Below, piece after piece: positions 1 to 9,003 of a stretch of 64,000 nucleotides of DNA. The notes under the pieces were generated by a model that saw only the letters and a program-made list of their open reading frames with translations, made no database searches and was not told the origin of the DNA. The stretch is from Oligosphaera ethanolica (GTDB lineage: Bacteria; Verrucomicrobiota; Lentisphaeria; Oligosphaerales; Oligosphaeraceae), in assembly GCF_030814695.1 (NCBI RefSeq), contig NZ_JAUSVL010000001.1, positions 5,244,227 through 5,308,226 on the forward strand. The letters run 5' to 3'. A program made the translations under genes and the position numbers. Positions within the stretch are counted from its first letter, which is position 1. Every line of letters starts with the position of its first letter.

Positions 1-30
1 GTGGTCCTCCGGCACCGGCAAATATCAATC

Positions 31-149
31 ACTCCTATGTAACCTGCTGCCGCAAAGGTCGGCGGTAATCAAGGTTGAATGACTGGGCGGCGGCGGGCCG
101 TGGGTTTCCTGCAAATTGTCCCCGGTGTTTTCCCCACCGGGGTGGTTAC
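31..149 (+). repeat. Repeat family A, copy 1
   Basis: Non-coding. Runs from ACTCCTATG through GCTGCCGCAAAGGTCGGCGG and a TGGGTTTCCTGCAAATTGTC block into a hairpin of CCCCGGTG, a short T/C loop and CACCGGGG. The same block recurs at 150-273, 44505-44636, 54268-54340 and 61988-62112, with a start-only fragment near 24768. There is no conserved reading frame between copies, so it is an interspersed structured repeat and not a gene. Confidence 0.8.
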
Positions 150-273
150 TCCTATGAAACACGCTGCCGCAAAGGTCGGCGGAAATCAAGGTCGGATGGC
201 TGGACGGCGGCGGGCCGCAGGTTTCCTGCAAATTGTCCCAGCGAAGCGCCGGGGTGTACACTGACCGATTACC
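150..273 (+). repeat. Repeat family A, copy 2 (tandem with copy 1)
   Basis: Directly follows copy 1; the junction is GGTTACTCCTATGAAAC. It keeps the CCGCAAAGGTCGGCGG and TTTCCTGCAAATTGTCCC blocks, but its terminal hairpin is degenerate. It ends in the junction motif CTGACCGATTACC. The next 138 nt up to the WYL gene hold no recognisable gene. Confidence 0.75.
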
Positions 274-411
274 TTCGGCGACACTGGTCACCACACGCGT
301 CGTTTGCACTTGGCGCCGCCGGGGTTATTGTTCGCCCGGTCTTGCCCCGCGCACACCGCCTTGGGCAACGGGGAGTAGTTCTGATAACAGAATTTCGGGA
401 GGTCTGTACTC

Positions 412-1413
412 ATGCCAGCAAACAAAAATCAGCTGTTGCGCCTCCAGGTCATTGTTGAGTTGTTGCGCAAGAACAGCTTCCCCAATTACAACCTCTTCAT
501 GGCCGAAATGAAGCGGCGTGACCCTGCCGGAGCATACAATCTGTCAGACAAGACGTTTCAGCGCGACATTGCCGTCTTGCGCACGGAATTTGGGGCACCA
601 GTCGACTACGAGCCGACTGAACACGGCTTTTTTCTGACCGACCTCGACTGGTACTCAGAAAAACTCATGGTCGAGCCCTTTGAGATGAAGAGCGCCGTTC
701 TTGGCCAAATGGCTGCGCAGTCCCTGATGCCCGAACCCCTGCGCTCAGAAATCAATAAGGCCGTGCAGGCACTGCTGACCCGCAATAAAACGGGCTTTGG
801 CGATTCGGCTGAACTTGACATGATGCAGGTCATCAACCCAGTGCAACTGCCGCTCTCACCAGATATCTTTTGCACCGTCTTCAAAGCATGGGAAAAACGG
901 CGGCGGCTGCGTCTGAGTTACAGCACCGCCAAGGGCAAGGAAAGCGACAAAATCTTTGAACCCCATGTGATCGCCTGGCAGGCCGGCGTCTGGTATCTCA
1001 AAGGACGTCTGGTCGGCACACCGAAATACCGCTACAGCAAACCCCTCAACACCATTCTCGCCCTGCATCGCATCAGCGCCGCCGAGATGACTGACGAGTC
1101 CTTCGCCAGTGACAAGCATCTCCTGGACGGTATCAACGATGGCAAGCTGTTCAATTTCCCGCGCCTGGCGGAAGTCCGCCTGCACGTCCAAGCCGATTCC
1201 GCCAAACCCTTCCGCGAACGCTATGCCAACAAGCCGAGTTGCCTGCAGGAAAAGAGCGATGGCTCCCTACTGCTGACCCTGCACGATGTCGCCGAACACG
1301 AAGCTATCGATCTGATCTTCTGGGCCCGCGGCCAGGTCAAAGTCCTCAGCCCCGACTCGCTCCGCCAGGCTGTTGTCGGCATCGCCAAAACTGTCCTGCG
1401 CCTGCAAAGCTGA
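412..1413 (+). CDS. WYL-domain transcriptional regulator (YafY/PafC-like)
   Basis: 333 aa. Residues 1-80 look like a winged-helix DNA-binding region of the YafY type (LSDKTFQRDIAVLRTEFG is the recognition helix and its neighbour). Residues about 160-230 form a WYL domain (the stretch around WQAGVWYLKGRLVG), and the C-terminal 90 residues match the WCX extension usual in this family. WYL proteins are cytoplasmic regulators that sense ligands, often nucleic acids or nucleotides. The start follows a GGGAGG ribosome binding site. It converges on the hypothetical gene at 1438-2679 with 24 nt between stops, so it is a single-gene unit. No operator was identified; the A repeats lie directly upstream. 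Confidence 0.88.
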   Translation: MPANKNQLLRLQVIVELLRKNSFPNYNLFMAEMKRRDPAGAYNLSDKTFQRDIAVLRTEFGAPVDYEPTEHGFFLTDLDWYSEKLMVEPFEMKSAVLGQMAAQSLMPEPLRSEINKAVQALLTRNKTGFGDSAELDMMQVINPVQLPLSPDIFCTVFKAWEKRRRLRLSYSTAKGKESDKIFEPHVIAWQAGVWYLKGRLVGTPKYRYSKPLNTILALHRISAAEMTDESFASDKHLLDGINDGKLFNFPRLAEVRLHVQADSAKPFRERYANKPSCLQEKSDGSLLLTLHDVAEHEAIDLIFWARGQVKVLSPDSLRQAVVGIAKTVLRLQS

Positions 1414-1437
1414 GCCAACTCCTGTCGCCTCCCTCGC

Positions 1438-2679
1438 TCACACCGTCAGACACCGCGGGCGTTTCCACGCCTTACTGTCGGCAAAGCCCGGCAGTCGCGT
1501 GTTGATGCGCAGTATCTGCCACCGCTTCCCCACCATGCTGGCGTAGTCATCGAGATCCTGGAAGGAAAATCCCAGCGCATTGGGCGCCTGCGGCGATACG
1601 CCAAGCGCACAAAGCAACTTCAACAGATTGCGACTGCCCTCGCGCTCCTTTGCCAGATGGGTATAATTCTGGGCCACTTCCTCCCATGGGGCCTGCCTGG
1701 ATACCACCCACTTTGCCGGCGGCAGCGGCGACTTCCCGCTCTGCAGGTACAGCTGGTATGCTTGCGCGGTGGTTAATCCCTTCGGCCTTTTTTTCCGTGG
1801 CTGCCAGCACGTCGCCGTGTACCAAAGCAGATTGTTGCCGTGGCGATCGCGAAAACCCGTGCAAAGCCCCGGCCGCAACTCTTCAAGCTTTTTTACCAGG
1901 ATGGCTGCGTCAACACCGCGATAATGACCTACGGCATATATGAGAATATCACGATAGGTCATGCCCAACTCGGCCTCACTAAAGTTCTCCAGCCACATGC
2001 ATACAATCTCCAGACAGTGCTTCAATATGGCAAAGGAAAACCAGTCTGCTTTCTTCACCGGCGAGATGTCCGACGCAAAACTGGCCTGATAACAACGCTT
2101 TTCGAACATCGCCTCGACGCCCATCGCCGTCAGTTCCCGCCAACGTTTCTCATGCCTGGCATCGAATCGGACCTGTTCCAACTCAAAGCCCTCCGCATCA
2201 AGACCGGCACGACTCAGAGCCCGCGGACTTCTTTCCAACAGATATATCCACGACGCAAGCCGAATATGAGCCGGCACCGCACATGACGCCGTGCTCACCA
2301 ACGCCAAATGCACCTTCTGCCCCTGCCATTTGGCCTCGCGGGCAACATGAAGAAACTCCAGCCAGAAAGACGGCGGGGCTATCTCGGCCATCGCTGCCTT
2401 TTTCATGGGGCCACGCCCTTGCATGAGCCAGAACACGGCTACCAGCAACTCCCGCATATCAACACTGCGAAAAACGTCGGCGCACGACAGGTATTCCGAA
2501 CGCCACTGGCTCTTGCCGTCCACCATGGTTTTCGTGGTGCGCATCCATTGAATGCCCAGGTTATTGCCAAATCCCAGAGCACGGCTGATGGTCATTTTTT
2601 TCATGTGCTGTAGCATGAAGTCCTCATCCCGACGCAGATCTTCCAGTTCCCCTTGCAGTTGCTCGCTTATGGTCGTCAT
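1438..2679 (-). CDS. Hypothetical protein with ankyrin-like C-terminal repeats
   Basis: 413 aa from the ATG at 2679, preceded by AAAGGGA; a longer frame extends to 2790 but its extra residues are Gly/Ser-rich and lack a binding site. No signal peptide or membrane segment. The C-terminal half has segments resembling degenerate ankyrin repeats: DRHGNNLLWYTA, and LLKLLCALGVSPQAPN followed by a GFSFQDL turn. The N-terminal half is helical and charged (EQLQGELEDLRRDEDF). I do not recognise a family. It is a single gene convergent with the WYL regulator. The ankyrin reading is inference. Confidence 0.6.
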   Translation of the reverse strand: MTTISEQLQGELEDLRRDEDFMLQHMKKMTISRALGFGNNLGIQWMRTTKTMVDGKSQWRSEYLSCADVFRSVDMRELLVAVFWLMQGRGPMKKAAMAEIAPPSFWLEFLHVAREAKWQGQKVHLALVSTASCAVPAHIRLASWIYLLERSPRALSRAGLDAEGFELEQVRFDARHEKRWRELTAMGVEAMFEKRCYQASFASDISPVKKADWFSFAILKHCLEIVCMWLENFSEAELGMTYRDILIYAVGHYRGVDAAILVKKLEELRPGLCTGFRDRHGNNLLWYTATCWQPRKKRPKGLTTAQAYQLYLQSGKSPLPPAKWVVSRQAPWEEVAQNYTHLAKEREGSRNLLKLLCALGVSPQAPNALGFSFQDLDDYASMVGKRWQILRINTRLPGFADSKAWKRPRCLTV

Positions 2680-2851
2680 GGCATGTGTCCCTTTCTGGCT
2701 GTGTGTGATACCCCAAAGACTGCTGGCCGGGAAGCCCCCCCCCGACGCGTTCTCTTCGCTGCCATTACTATCGCTACCGCCACCGGACACCTATTGTCCG
2801 ACACCCATCATGCCATGCAAAATTTCTTTTGCGTCCACACAACAGGATGAA

Positions 2852-3047
2852 TGCCGCCGGGACGGCGGCGCGCCCAAGCATCCCAGACGTCGGCCTATCA
2901 GTCCCTTGAGGCCAATGCGTCATTCCCCACGGTCCAGAAAGTCCCCACCGTCCAATCCATGGGACCATGCCTTATGCGTCGTGAGTCCTCACCCCAGCGC
3001 AGCACCAACCAGTCCCCTCGGTCCCAGGCGTCCCCGGAGACCGGTTA
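2852..3047 (+). repeat. Repeat family D, copy 1 (9-nt-periodic GTCC element)
   Basis: Starts with a GCCGCC/GGCGGC hairpin, then GTCC recurs at about 9-nt spacing across most of the 196 nt. It shares a TCCAATCCATGGGACCATGCC core with the copies at 24551-24750 and 43930-44155 (inverted). Frames are open only because the period is a multiple of three. It occupies most of the gap between the hypothetical gene and the SGNH hydrolase gene. Confidence 0.7.
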
Positions 3048-3183
3048 GCGCCAACCGGTGAGGCACTACCTCCCTTGTTATTTGTGCACACGCCTCAGCC
3101 TTGCTTTGTCACGCCAGGATTCTACATTAGCGCAACACGTCGCCCACCCGCCCAATTGTCGTCACCCAATACAGGAGCAACCC

Positions 3184-4362
3184 ATGTCCGAAATCCTAAG
3201 CCTCGGTCTCGCCATGGCCCTCGCCGGCAGCGCCCCCAGCGGCAAGCCCTACCCGCCGCTGGCGGATATCTACCCCCAGGCCATCGCCAACCACGGCGAC
3301 ACCAGCCGCCTGCAACGCGCCTGCCAACGCGCCCGCAACGGCGAAAAAATCGTCGTCGGCGTCATCGGCGGCTCCATCACCGCCGGCGCCAAAACCAGCA
3401 AGAGCGACTACAGCTGGGGACGGCAATTCGCCGCCTGGTGGGAAAAGAATTTCCCGCAGAGCGAGGTCGTCTTCGTCAACGCGGGCATTGGCGCGACCGG
3501 CACGGCCCTGGCCATCCACCGCGCCCAGCGCGATCTGCTTAGCCAGCGACCCGACGTCGTCGGTGTCGAATTCTCCGTCAATGACACCGCCAATGCCGAC
3601 GCCATTGAAACCATGGAAGGCCTGCTGCGCCAAATCCTCAGCCAGGAGCAGCAGCCGGCAGTTGTCATGCTCCACACTATGAACAGCAACGGCGGCAATG
3701 CCCAGCAGTTCCACCTTGATGTCGCTAAACACTACCAGGTGCCTGCAATTAGTTACCGCGACGCCCTCTGGCCACTGATCGCCGCCGACAAACTGGAATG
3801 GAGCGATCTCTCACCCGACACCGTTCACCCCAATGACATCGGCCATACCTACTGCGCCGCACTTGTCAATCAGTTCCTCGCCGACTGTCTCGCCGAAACG
3901 CCCGCCGCACCCCCTGTCGCCATCAGCACCGCGACGCTGCCGGCGCCACTGGTAGGCACCGCCTTCGATTCCGGCGAGGTCATCGATCCGGGAAGCCTCG
4001 ACATCATCAGCAACAAGGGCTTCACCCTCGGCGCCGCCGACCGCCGCTGGGGCCAGCCATGGATAACAACCACCCCCGGTGCAAGCATCTCCTTCACCAT
4101 GGACGGCTCCACCATCGCCATGCTCTTCTGGCGCATCAAAGGCCCCATGGGCAAAGCCCGCATCAGCATCGACGGCGAACCAGTCACCGTCGTCGACGCC
4201 TGGTTCGCACAAACCTGGGGCGGCTACACGCCATACCAACTGATCTGCAAAAACAAGCCCGGACGCCATGTCGTGACCATCGACGTCCTGACCGAGAAAC
4301 ATCCCGACAGCGATGGCCACGCCTTCGAACTGCGAGCCGTTCTCCGCGCCGGCGTGAAATAA
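3184..4362 (+). CDS. SGNH/GDSL-type hydrolase (carbohydrate esterase-like)
   Basis: 392 aa. SGNH blocks are visible: nucleophile Ser in GGSIT (about residue 64), Gly in NAGIGATG, Asn in EFSVND (about 132) and the catalytic His in DTVHPND (about 215). A C-terminal beta-rich region of some 150 residues (VGTAFDSGEV onward) resembles the accessory domain seen after SGNH esterases acting on polysaccharide acetyl groups. The ATG at 3184 follows AGGAG at 8 nt spacing; the upstream extension to 3058 lacks one. The N-terminus is only weakly hydrophobic, so export is uncertain. The substrate is not determinable, but the carbohydrate-degrading surroundings suggest deacetylation of glycans. Confidence 0.82.
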   Translation: MSEILSLGLAMALAGSAPSGKPYPPLADIYPQAIANHGDTSRLQRACQRARNGEKIVVGVIGGSITAGAKTSKSDYSWGRQFAAWWEKNFPQSEVVFVNAGIGATGTALAIHRAQRDLLSQRPDVVGVEFSVNDTANADAIETMEGLLRQILSQEQQPAVVMLHTMNSNGGNAQQFHLDVAKHYQVPAISYRDALWPLIAADKLEWSDLSPDTVHPNDIGHTYCAALVNQFLADCLAETPAAPPVAISTATLPAPLVGTAFDSGEVIDPGSLDIISNKGFTLGAADRRWGQPWITTTPGASISFTMDGSTIAMLFWRIKGPMGKARISIDGEPVTVVDAWFAQTWGGYTPYQLICKNKPGRHVVTIDVLTEKHPDSDGHAFELRAVLRAGVK

Positions 4363-4550
4363 ACGTCTACCGGGCTTAACCGCCTCGGCGCTGATTCCAC
4401 CCTCCGTCCGGACATCAAAGAGGCGACCAGCAAGCGCGACGATGGCGGCGAAACAAACGCCCCGACAACCCATGCACCGGCCAACATACTGCGCCTTGCG
4501 CCAGCCCCCTACAGCCCCCTACAGCCCCCAGTGCACCGCGCAAATAAAGG

Positions 4551-4584
4551 AAACGCCTGACGATGTCATCACCGTCAGGCGTTT
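4551..4584. terminator. Bidirectional terminator hairpin
   Basis: Perfect 12-bp stem AAACGCCTGACG / CGTCAGGCGTTT with a 10-nt loop. It lies between the convergent SGNH gene (ends 4362) and pseudopilin gene (ends 4613), with A and T runs on the outer sides, so it can end transcription from both. Confidence 0.75.
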
Positions 4585-4612
4585 TACATTGAGTTGAAAA
4601 ACCGACTTGTCC

Positions 4613-5266
4613 TCAGAATTGACCGTGGCCAAAAAGCTTGCCGCCCGTGGACGTGCTCAGCACCTGATTGGCGTTATGGCCCGCCGCGTGGCCATCGGCA
4701 AAGATGCCGTTCATGGTGTTGTTGTGCAAGTCCGTGCGTGGAGGTTCAGAAGAAGCGTTGCAACTGGGACAGAAATGCGTATAGGCGTAATTACGCTCGG
4801 CATATACCAGCAGCGCCGACGGCTCTTTGAAATCCGCCAAACGTCGCGATTTCTGTTTGCCGTCACCAACCCATATATGCGTCTGCAACGCGCAATAATG
4901 AAATTTCCGCGTCGGCGCCAGCGCCCCGCCATCCAACTTGCAGGCCCACGTGTCGCAAATGGTCGAGTTTGACGGGCAGCCGTAGGTCTTCCAGTCGCCC
5001 ACATAAGGCTGCAGCCGTTCCCACCACCACGGCGCGTGAGTCGCACCGTCCAATGCCGTGTACACCGGCGGCAAAAAATCCTCGCTGTCATTGGCGTACA
5101 TGGTGTTGGCCAGCCCCAGCTGCTTGAGGTTGGACACGCAGCCAATCGTCCGCGCTTTCTCCCGCGCCTTGCTCAACGCCGGCAGCAGCATCGCCGCCAA
5201 AATGGCAATGATCGCTATCACCACCAACAACTCAATCAGCGTAAACACACGTGCGAGCCTGGACAT
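4613..5266 (-). CDS. Type II secretion-like pseudopilin with H-X9-DG tail
   Basis: 217 aa. The N-terminus is a class III signal with the FTLIELLVVIAIIAILAA methylation/transmembrane helix, processed by a prepilin peptidase; the residue before Phe is Val and not the usual Gly. The C-terminus has His, nine residues, then Asp-Gly (HNNTMNGIFADG), the H-X9-DG signature of the large pseudopilin-like families in PVC bacteria. The ATG at 5266 follows AAAGGAGG at ideal spacing; the in-frame ATG at 5284 is less likely because that site overlaps it. It stands alone without secretion genes, as is common for these multicopy proteins. Confidence 0.9.
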   Translation of the reverse strand: MSRLARVFTLIELLVVIAIIAILAAMLLPALSKAREKARTIGCVSNLKQLGLANTMYANDSEDFLPPVYTALDGATHAPWWWERLQPYVGDWKTYGCPSNSTICDTWACKLDGGALAPTRKFHYCALQTHIWVGDGKQKSRRLADFKEPSALLVYAERNYAYTHFCPSCNASSEPPRTDLHNNTMNGIFADGHAAGHNANQVLSTSTGGKLFGHGQF

Positions 5267-5552
5267 AATCAGCCTCCTTTTCATTGTTTCGTCAGCACAA
5301 GAAGCGTAAAAACCCGCAAAAGCGCACAACTACATACATGATAACAACAAAGCATCACAAATACAAGCATCAACAACCATGCAAAAAAACACCCGCTGTT
5401 TCGTGAAGCTGGGTGCTAACAACCAGTAGGACAATGGCACTGCAGCCCCCTGCACCCCAGCAACGCCTGAGGCGCCAGTCTTGCTCAACGCGCCTCGTTT
5501 TTCACCGCCCGCCACCGCCGTTCGCCTACGGGCAGAAAAACCTCGCCAGCCA

Positions 5553-5581
5553 TTGAAAAGGCCCCGCTGATTCGCTATACT
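5553..5581 (+). promoter_or_regulatory. Sigma-70-type promoter
   Basis: TTGAAA, 17 nt, TATACT: near-consensus hexamers with ideal spacing, pointing toward the permease gene about 270 nt downstream. It is the best promoter match noticed in the window. Confidence 0.65.
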
Positions 5582-5604
5582 AGGGCTTCGCCGCAGATGT
5601 CTTT

Positions 5605-5778
5605 TTCCACCGGTGGCCCGGCCCGCGACGGGCGCTGGAGGCGAATCCCACGATTCGCTCTACCACACTCCCGTGGCAGGCATGCCGTGCAATGATTTGC
5701 CTCAATGCGCCAGTTGCCAACGGCCCCAGGTCGACAGGCAACAGCACGTAGCACGAGCCATGGCACATGCCGGTGGAA
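5605..5778 (+). ncRNA. Candidate structured RNA or long structured 5' leader
   Basis: Begins about 20 nt after the strong promoter. The ends pair perfectly (TTCCACCGG at 5605-5613 with CCGGTGGAA at 5770-5778). Inside are GCCCG/CGGGC (5621-5633), GCGAATC/GATTCGC (5641-5658) and GTTGCC/GGCAAC (5713-5742). The size and closed-rod layout recall 6S RNA, but I do not see a decisive 6S signature, and SRP and RNase P signatures are absent. No terminator follows, so it may be the leader of the permease transcript. The rest of 5267-5858 shows no gene. Confidence 0.35.
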
Positions 5779-5858
5779 TTGTTGTCTGAAGCGACTACTG
5801 TGATGGAAACTGTAGCAGAACGCTCATCTAAGCATGAAATAACGGGTAGGTGTCCAAC

Positions 5859-7259
5859 GTGAAAGCCTTCATTGCCATCGTCCAGCAGACCATGCGTTCT
5901 GCCATACGTTCAAAAGTGTTCCACATCCTCTTCGTCCTCATCCTCCTAGCGGTCTTTCTCCTGCCCATGACTGTGTCCGGCGACGGCACCGCCGTGGGCC
6001 TGGTACAGATATCACTCACCTACTCACTGGGCATTGTCGTCACCCTCATTTCCACTACCACGCTGTGGCTGGCCTGCTCGCAACTATCCCACGAAATCGA
6101 GGCCTACAACATCCACCTGGTCGTGTCCAAGCCCTGCCCACGCTGGCTGCTCTGGCTCGGCAAGTGGTTCGGCATCTTCGCCATGCACAGCGTCATCCTC
6201 CTGGTCTCGGCCGCCATCGTCTTCGCACTCATCCAATGGCGAGTCGCCAGAGGCAATTTCTCCGAGGTCGAACTTACCCGCCTCGACAAGGAAATCCGCG
6301 TCGGCCGCCGGGCCTTCTTTCCCGACCCCGAGCAGTTCGACACCCAGGTCGACGCCGATTACGAACGCCGCCAAGACGAATTCGCCGGCCAGGATCCCGC
6401 CACCGTCAAGGCCGAACTCCGCCGCCAACTGGTCGCCAAAAGCGGCGACATCCAGCCCGGCCACATGAAAAACTGGTCCTTCACCGGCGTCCAGACCAAA
6501 TCCGCAGACGACCCGCTCTTTATCCGCTATCGGCTGTTTTCCGGTTCCACGTCCAGCACCAACCAGCAGCTCATGCCCTGTCTGTGGGGCCTGAAAGACC
6601 CCACCGCCGCCGCGACCATCGCCGATCCCTTCGTCTATCAACAACTGAAAGTCATGGGCGGCAGCTTCCAGGAAATGCCCATTTCCAACCTCACCATTGA
6701 CAAAGACAACGACAACCGCGTCGTGCTGCGTTACATCAACCCACCGGTGGAATACTGGGAAGGCGCCGAACCGACCTCCGCAGTCTTCCAGGCCCAGGAC
6801 GGCCCCGCCATCCTCGTCGCCGTAGCCGGCTTTGCCGCCAACTACTGGCGGGCGATGGTCCTCGCTGTCCTGCAACTGGCCTTCCTGGCCGCACTGGGCT
6901 GCACCGTCAGCGCGGCCTTCTCCACGCCGGTGGCTGCATTCGTCGCCGTGGCATACCTCGTCATCGGCCTGTCCGTCCAGGCAGCCATCACCGCGCCCCT
7001 GCAGAACGACGACGGGTCATGGAAATACAAGGGCTTCAGCGATATGGCCGCGCATAAATTCGCCCAGGTCGTCGGCCAACTCGTCGTCTCCGTCGATGAC
7101 CTTGACGCCACGTCGGACTTGGCCCGCGGCCGCCTCGTCGAAGGCCGCCGCATCGGCATGGCCTTCGCCACCCTTTTCTGTCTGCGTACCGGCCTCATCG
7201 CCGGCGTCGGCATCTGGATTCTTACCCGCCGGGAATTGGGCACCGTCATCAGAAAATAG
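5859..7259 (+). CDS. ABC-2-type transporter permease-like membrane protein
   Basis: 466 aa from the GTG at 5859, preceded by GGTAGG; a GTG at 5850 would add three residues. Residues 1-45 are a membrane-entry segment (SKVFHILFVLILLAVFLLP), then further helices (GIVVTLISTTTLWLA; GIFAMHSVILLVSAAIVFAL), a large extracytoplasmic region of about 180 residues, and a cluster of C-terminal helices ending in ILTRRELG. This layout fits ABC-2 permeases with an inserted periplasmic domain. No ATPase gene is adjacent, so the partner must be encoded elsewhere. The next gene, 57 nt downstream, is probably co-transcribed. Confidence 0.7.
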   Translation: MKAFIAIVQQTMRSAIRSKVFHILFVLILLAVFLLPMTVSGDGTAVGLVQISLTYSLGIVVTLISTTTLWLACSQLSHEIEAYNIHLVVSKPCPRWLLWLGKWFGIFAMHSVILLVSAAIVFALIQWRVARGNFSEVELTRLDKEIRVGRRAFFPDPEQFDTQVDADYERRQDEFAGQDPATVKAELRRQLVAKSGDIQPGHMKNWSFTGVQTKSADDPLFIRYRLFSGSTSSTNQQLMPCLWGLKDPTAAATIADPFVYQQLKVMGGSFQEMPISNLTIDKDNDNRVVLRYINPPVEYWEGAEPTSAVFQAQDGPAILVAVAGFAANYWRAMVLAVLQLAFLAALGCTVSAAFSTPVAAFVAVAYLVIGLSVQAAITAPLQNDDGSWKYKGFSDMAAHKFAQVVGQLVVSVDDLDATSDLARGRLVEGRRIGMAFATLFCLRTGLIAGVGIWILTRRELGTVIRK

Positions 7260-7316
7260 CCCCCGCCGCGACTCATTCACGACCACTATATACGAACACC
7301 ATAGCCATAGCGTCAC

Positions 7317-8930
7317 ATGAAAAAACTAGCCAGCAGCATCCTCATTTTTATCGTCGCCTTCTTTATCCTCGGCGCCGCGCTCTCGGCCATCCAAGGCCGC
7401 ATGAACGCCATCCGCTACAATGAGCGCCTCACCGATGACGACCCGCTGGAAAACGCCCCGCCACTGGTGGCCTTCACCAGCGTCGCTCTCGGCGGCTTCC
7501 GCGGCCTGGTTGCCGACTACCTCTGGCTGCGTTCCAGCAAAATGCAGGACGAAGGCAATTACTTCGAAATGGTGCAGCTTGCTGACTGGATCGTCAAACT
7601 CCAGCCCCGTTTCACTGGCTCACACGCCTTCCTGGCCTGGAACATGGCCTACAATGTCTCTGTTACCTTCACCAGCTTCGAAGACCGCTGGCGCTGGGTC
7701 AAACGCGGCATCGAACTCATCCGCGATGAAGCCCTCGAATACAACCCCGGCGACCCCGAACTCTTCCGCCAACTGGGCTGGATATACCAGCATAAACTCG
7801 GCAAAGACCTCGATGACGCCAACCGCTACTACAAAACCGAGTTCGCCAAGGAAATGATCCGCCTCTTCGGCGATTTCTACGGCGAATGGGACGAACTGAT
7901 CAAGGCGCCCGAAAATGAACAGAAGCTCCGCGCTGCCCTCGGCGGCAAAAATGACGTCTGGGGCATCCTTGCCAGCCATGGCTACAAGGACTTCGCTGAC
8001 TTCGAACGACATTTCCGCGAGCTGGCCGTCATCCCCCCCGAGGTCGCAGCCGAACTCCGCGAACTGGGCAGCGAACGCATCGTCGAAGCATCCCTGCGCC
8101 GCCGCTGGATGGTCATGAAGTACCGCCTGCTCCCGGACTGGCTCAAAAAACTCAATGCCAAATACGGCGACCTCGACTGGCGCCTCGCCGAGGCACATGC
8201 CATCTACTGGGCCGAACGCGGCCGCGAAAAATGGACCGACGACAAGGACACCTTCAAACGCCTCAGCTGCGACCGCATGATCTTCCAATCCCTGGCCGCA
8301 GCCTTCGAAACCGGTCGCCTGGTGTACCTCAAAGACATCCAGCACCTGGAAATGACCCCGAATATCCACATCATCGACGCCGTCAACAAGAGCTACCAGG
8401 ACGCCTGGGCCCTCTATGACGAAAATACCATCGGCGGCGCCTACGGCAACTTCCTGGTCAATGCCGTCGTCACTCTCTACAAATTCGGCGAAAAGAAGAA
8501 GGCCGCCGAAATCCTCGCCCTCGGCAACACCTACGAGCGCTACGGCACGCGTTTTGCCAAGCCGCTGGACGAATTCGTCCTCAAGGAACTCGCCGATGAC
8601 ATGGAGGCCGCGTCCTACCCCGTCGCCCAAGGCACGGTGCAGAGCTACCTCATGAACGCCTACTACCAGCTCGCCATCGACGAAGACGAGGTCGCCGAAG
8701 GTTACCTCACCATCGCCCAGCAGCTCTACGACCGCTACCGCAAATTCGTCACCGGCACGGAAAAACGCCGCGCGCTGCCGCCCTGGAAGCAGATGCAGAT
8801 CACCTCGCTGGAAATGACCAAGCAGCGCATCCCCGCGCCGATGGCCAAACGTCTGGAAGAACGCCTGCCCAAAGCCGGCGAGAAATTCATCCCCGAGGCC
8901 GGCGAAATCGCAGCACCCGTTGTTCAGTAA
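7317..8930 (+). CDS. Membrane-anchored conserved hypothetical protein, probably TPR-like
   Basis: 537 aa. An uncleaved N-terminal anchor (KKLASSILIFIVAFFILGAAL) is followed by a long helical region. GGFRGLVADYLWLRSSKMQDEGNYFEMVQLADWI and the later helix pairs have the spacing of tetratricopeptide-like folds, without clean consensus repeats. It is likely bound to the inner membrane with the bulk outside the cytoplasm. It follows the permease closely and is probably its functional partner. I do not recognise a characterised homologue; the role is unknown. Confidence 0.65.
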   Translation: MKKLASSILIFIVAFFILGAALSAIQGRMNAIRYNERLTDDDPLENAPPLVAFTSVALGGFRGLVADYLWLRSSKMQDEGNYFEMVQLADWIVKLQPRFTGSHAFLAWNMAYNVSVTFTSFEDRWRWVKRGIELIRDEALEYNPGDPELFRQLGWIYQHKLGKDLDDANRYYKTEFAKEMIRLFGDFYGEWDELIKAPENEQKLRAALGGKNDVWGILASHGYKDFADFERHFRELAVIPPEVAAELRELGSERIVEASLRRRWMVMKYRLLPDWLKKLNAKYGDLDWRLAEAHAIYWAERGREKWTDDKDTFKRLSCDRMIFQSLAAAFETGRLVYLKDIQHLEMTPNIHIIDAVNKSYQDAWALYDENTIGGAYGNFLVNAVVTLYKFGEKKKAAEILALGNTYERYGTRFAKPLDEFVLKELADDMEAASYPVAQGTVQSYLMNAYYQLAIDEDEVAEGYLTIAQQLYDRYRKFVTGTEKRRALPPWKQMQITSLEMTKQRIPAPMAKRLEERLPKAGEKFIPEAGEIAAPVVQ

Positions 8931-9003
8931 TCAGCCCGCCGACACTGAGCCGGCTTGCTGTCAATCCACGATTGCGCGTTCGCCCAAGAGGAGCCCTGCC
9001 GCT

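Noticed and set aside
5713..5742. Signal recognition particle RNA in the structured leader
   Set aside because: CCAGGTC and AACAGC resemble parts of the SRP domain IV, but the GGAA tetraloop and the asymmetric-loop bases are missing.
5850..5858. GTG at 5850 as the permease start
   Set aside because: The GGTAGG sequence would overlap it; the GTG at 5859 has proper spacing. The difference is three residues and not certain.
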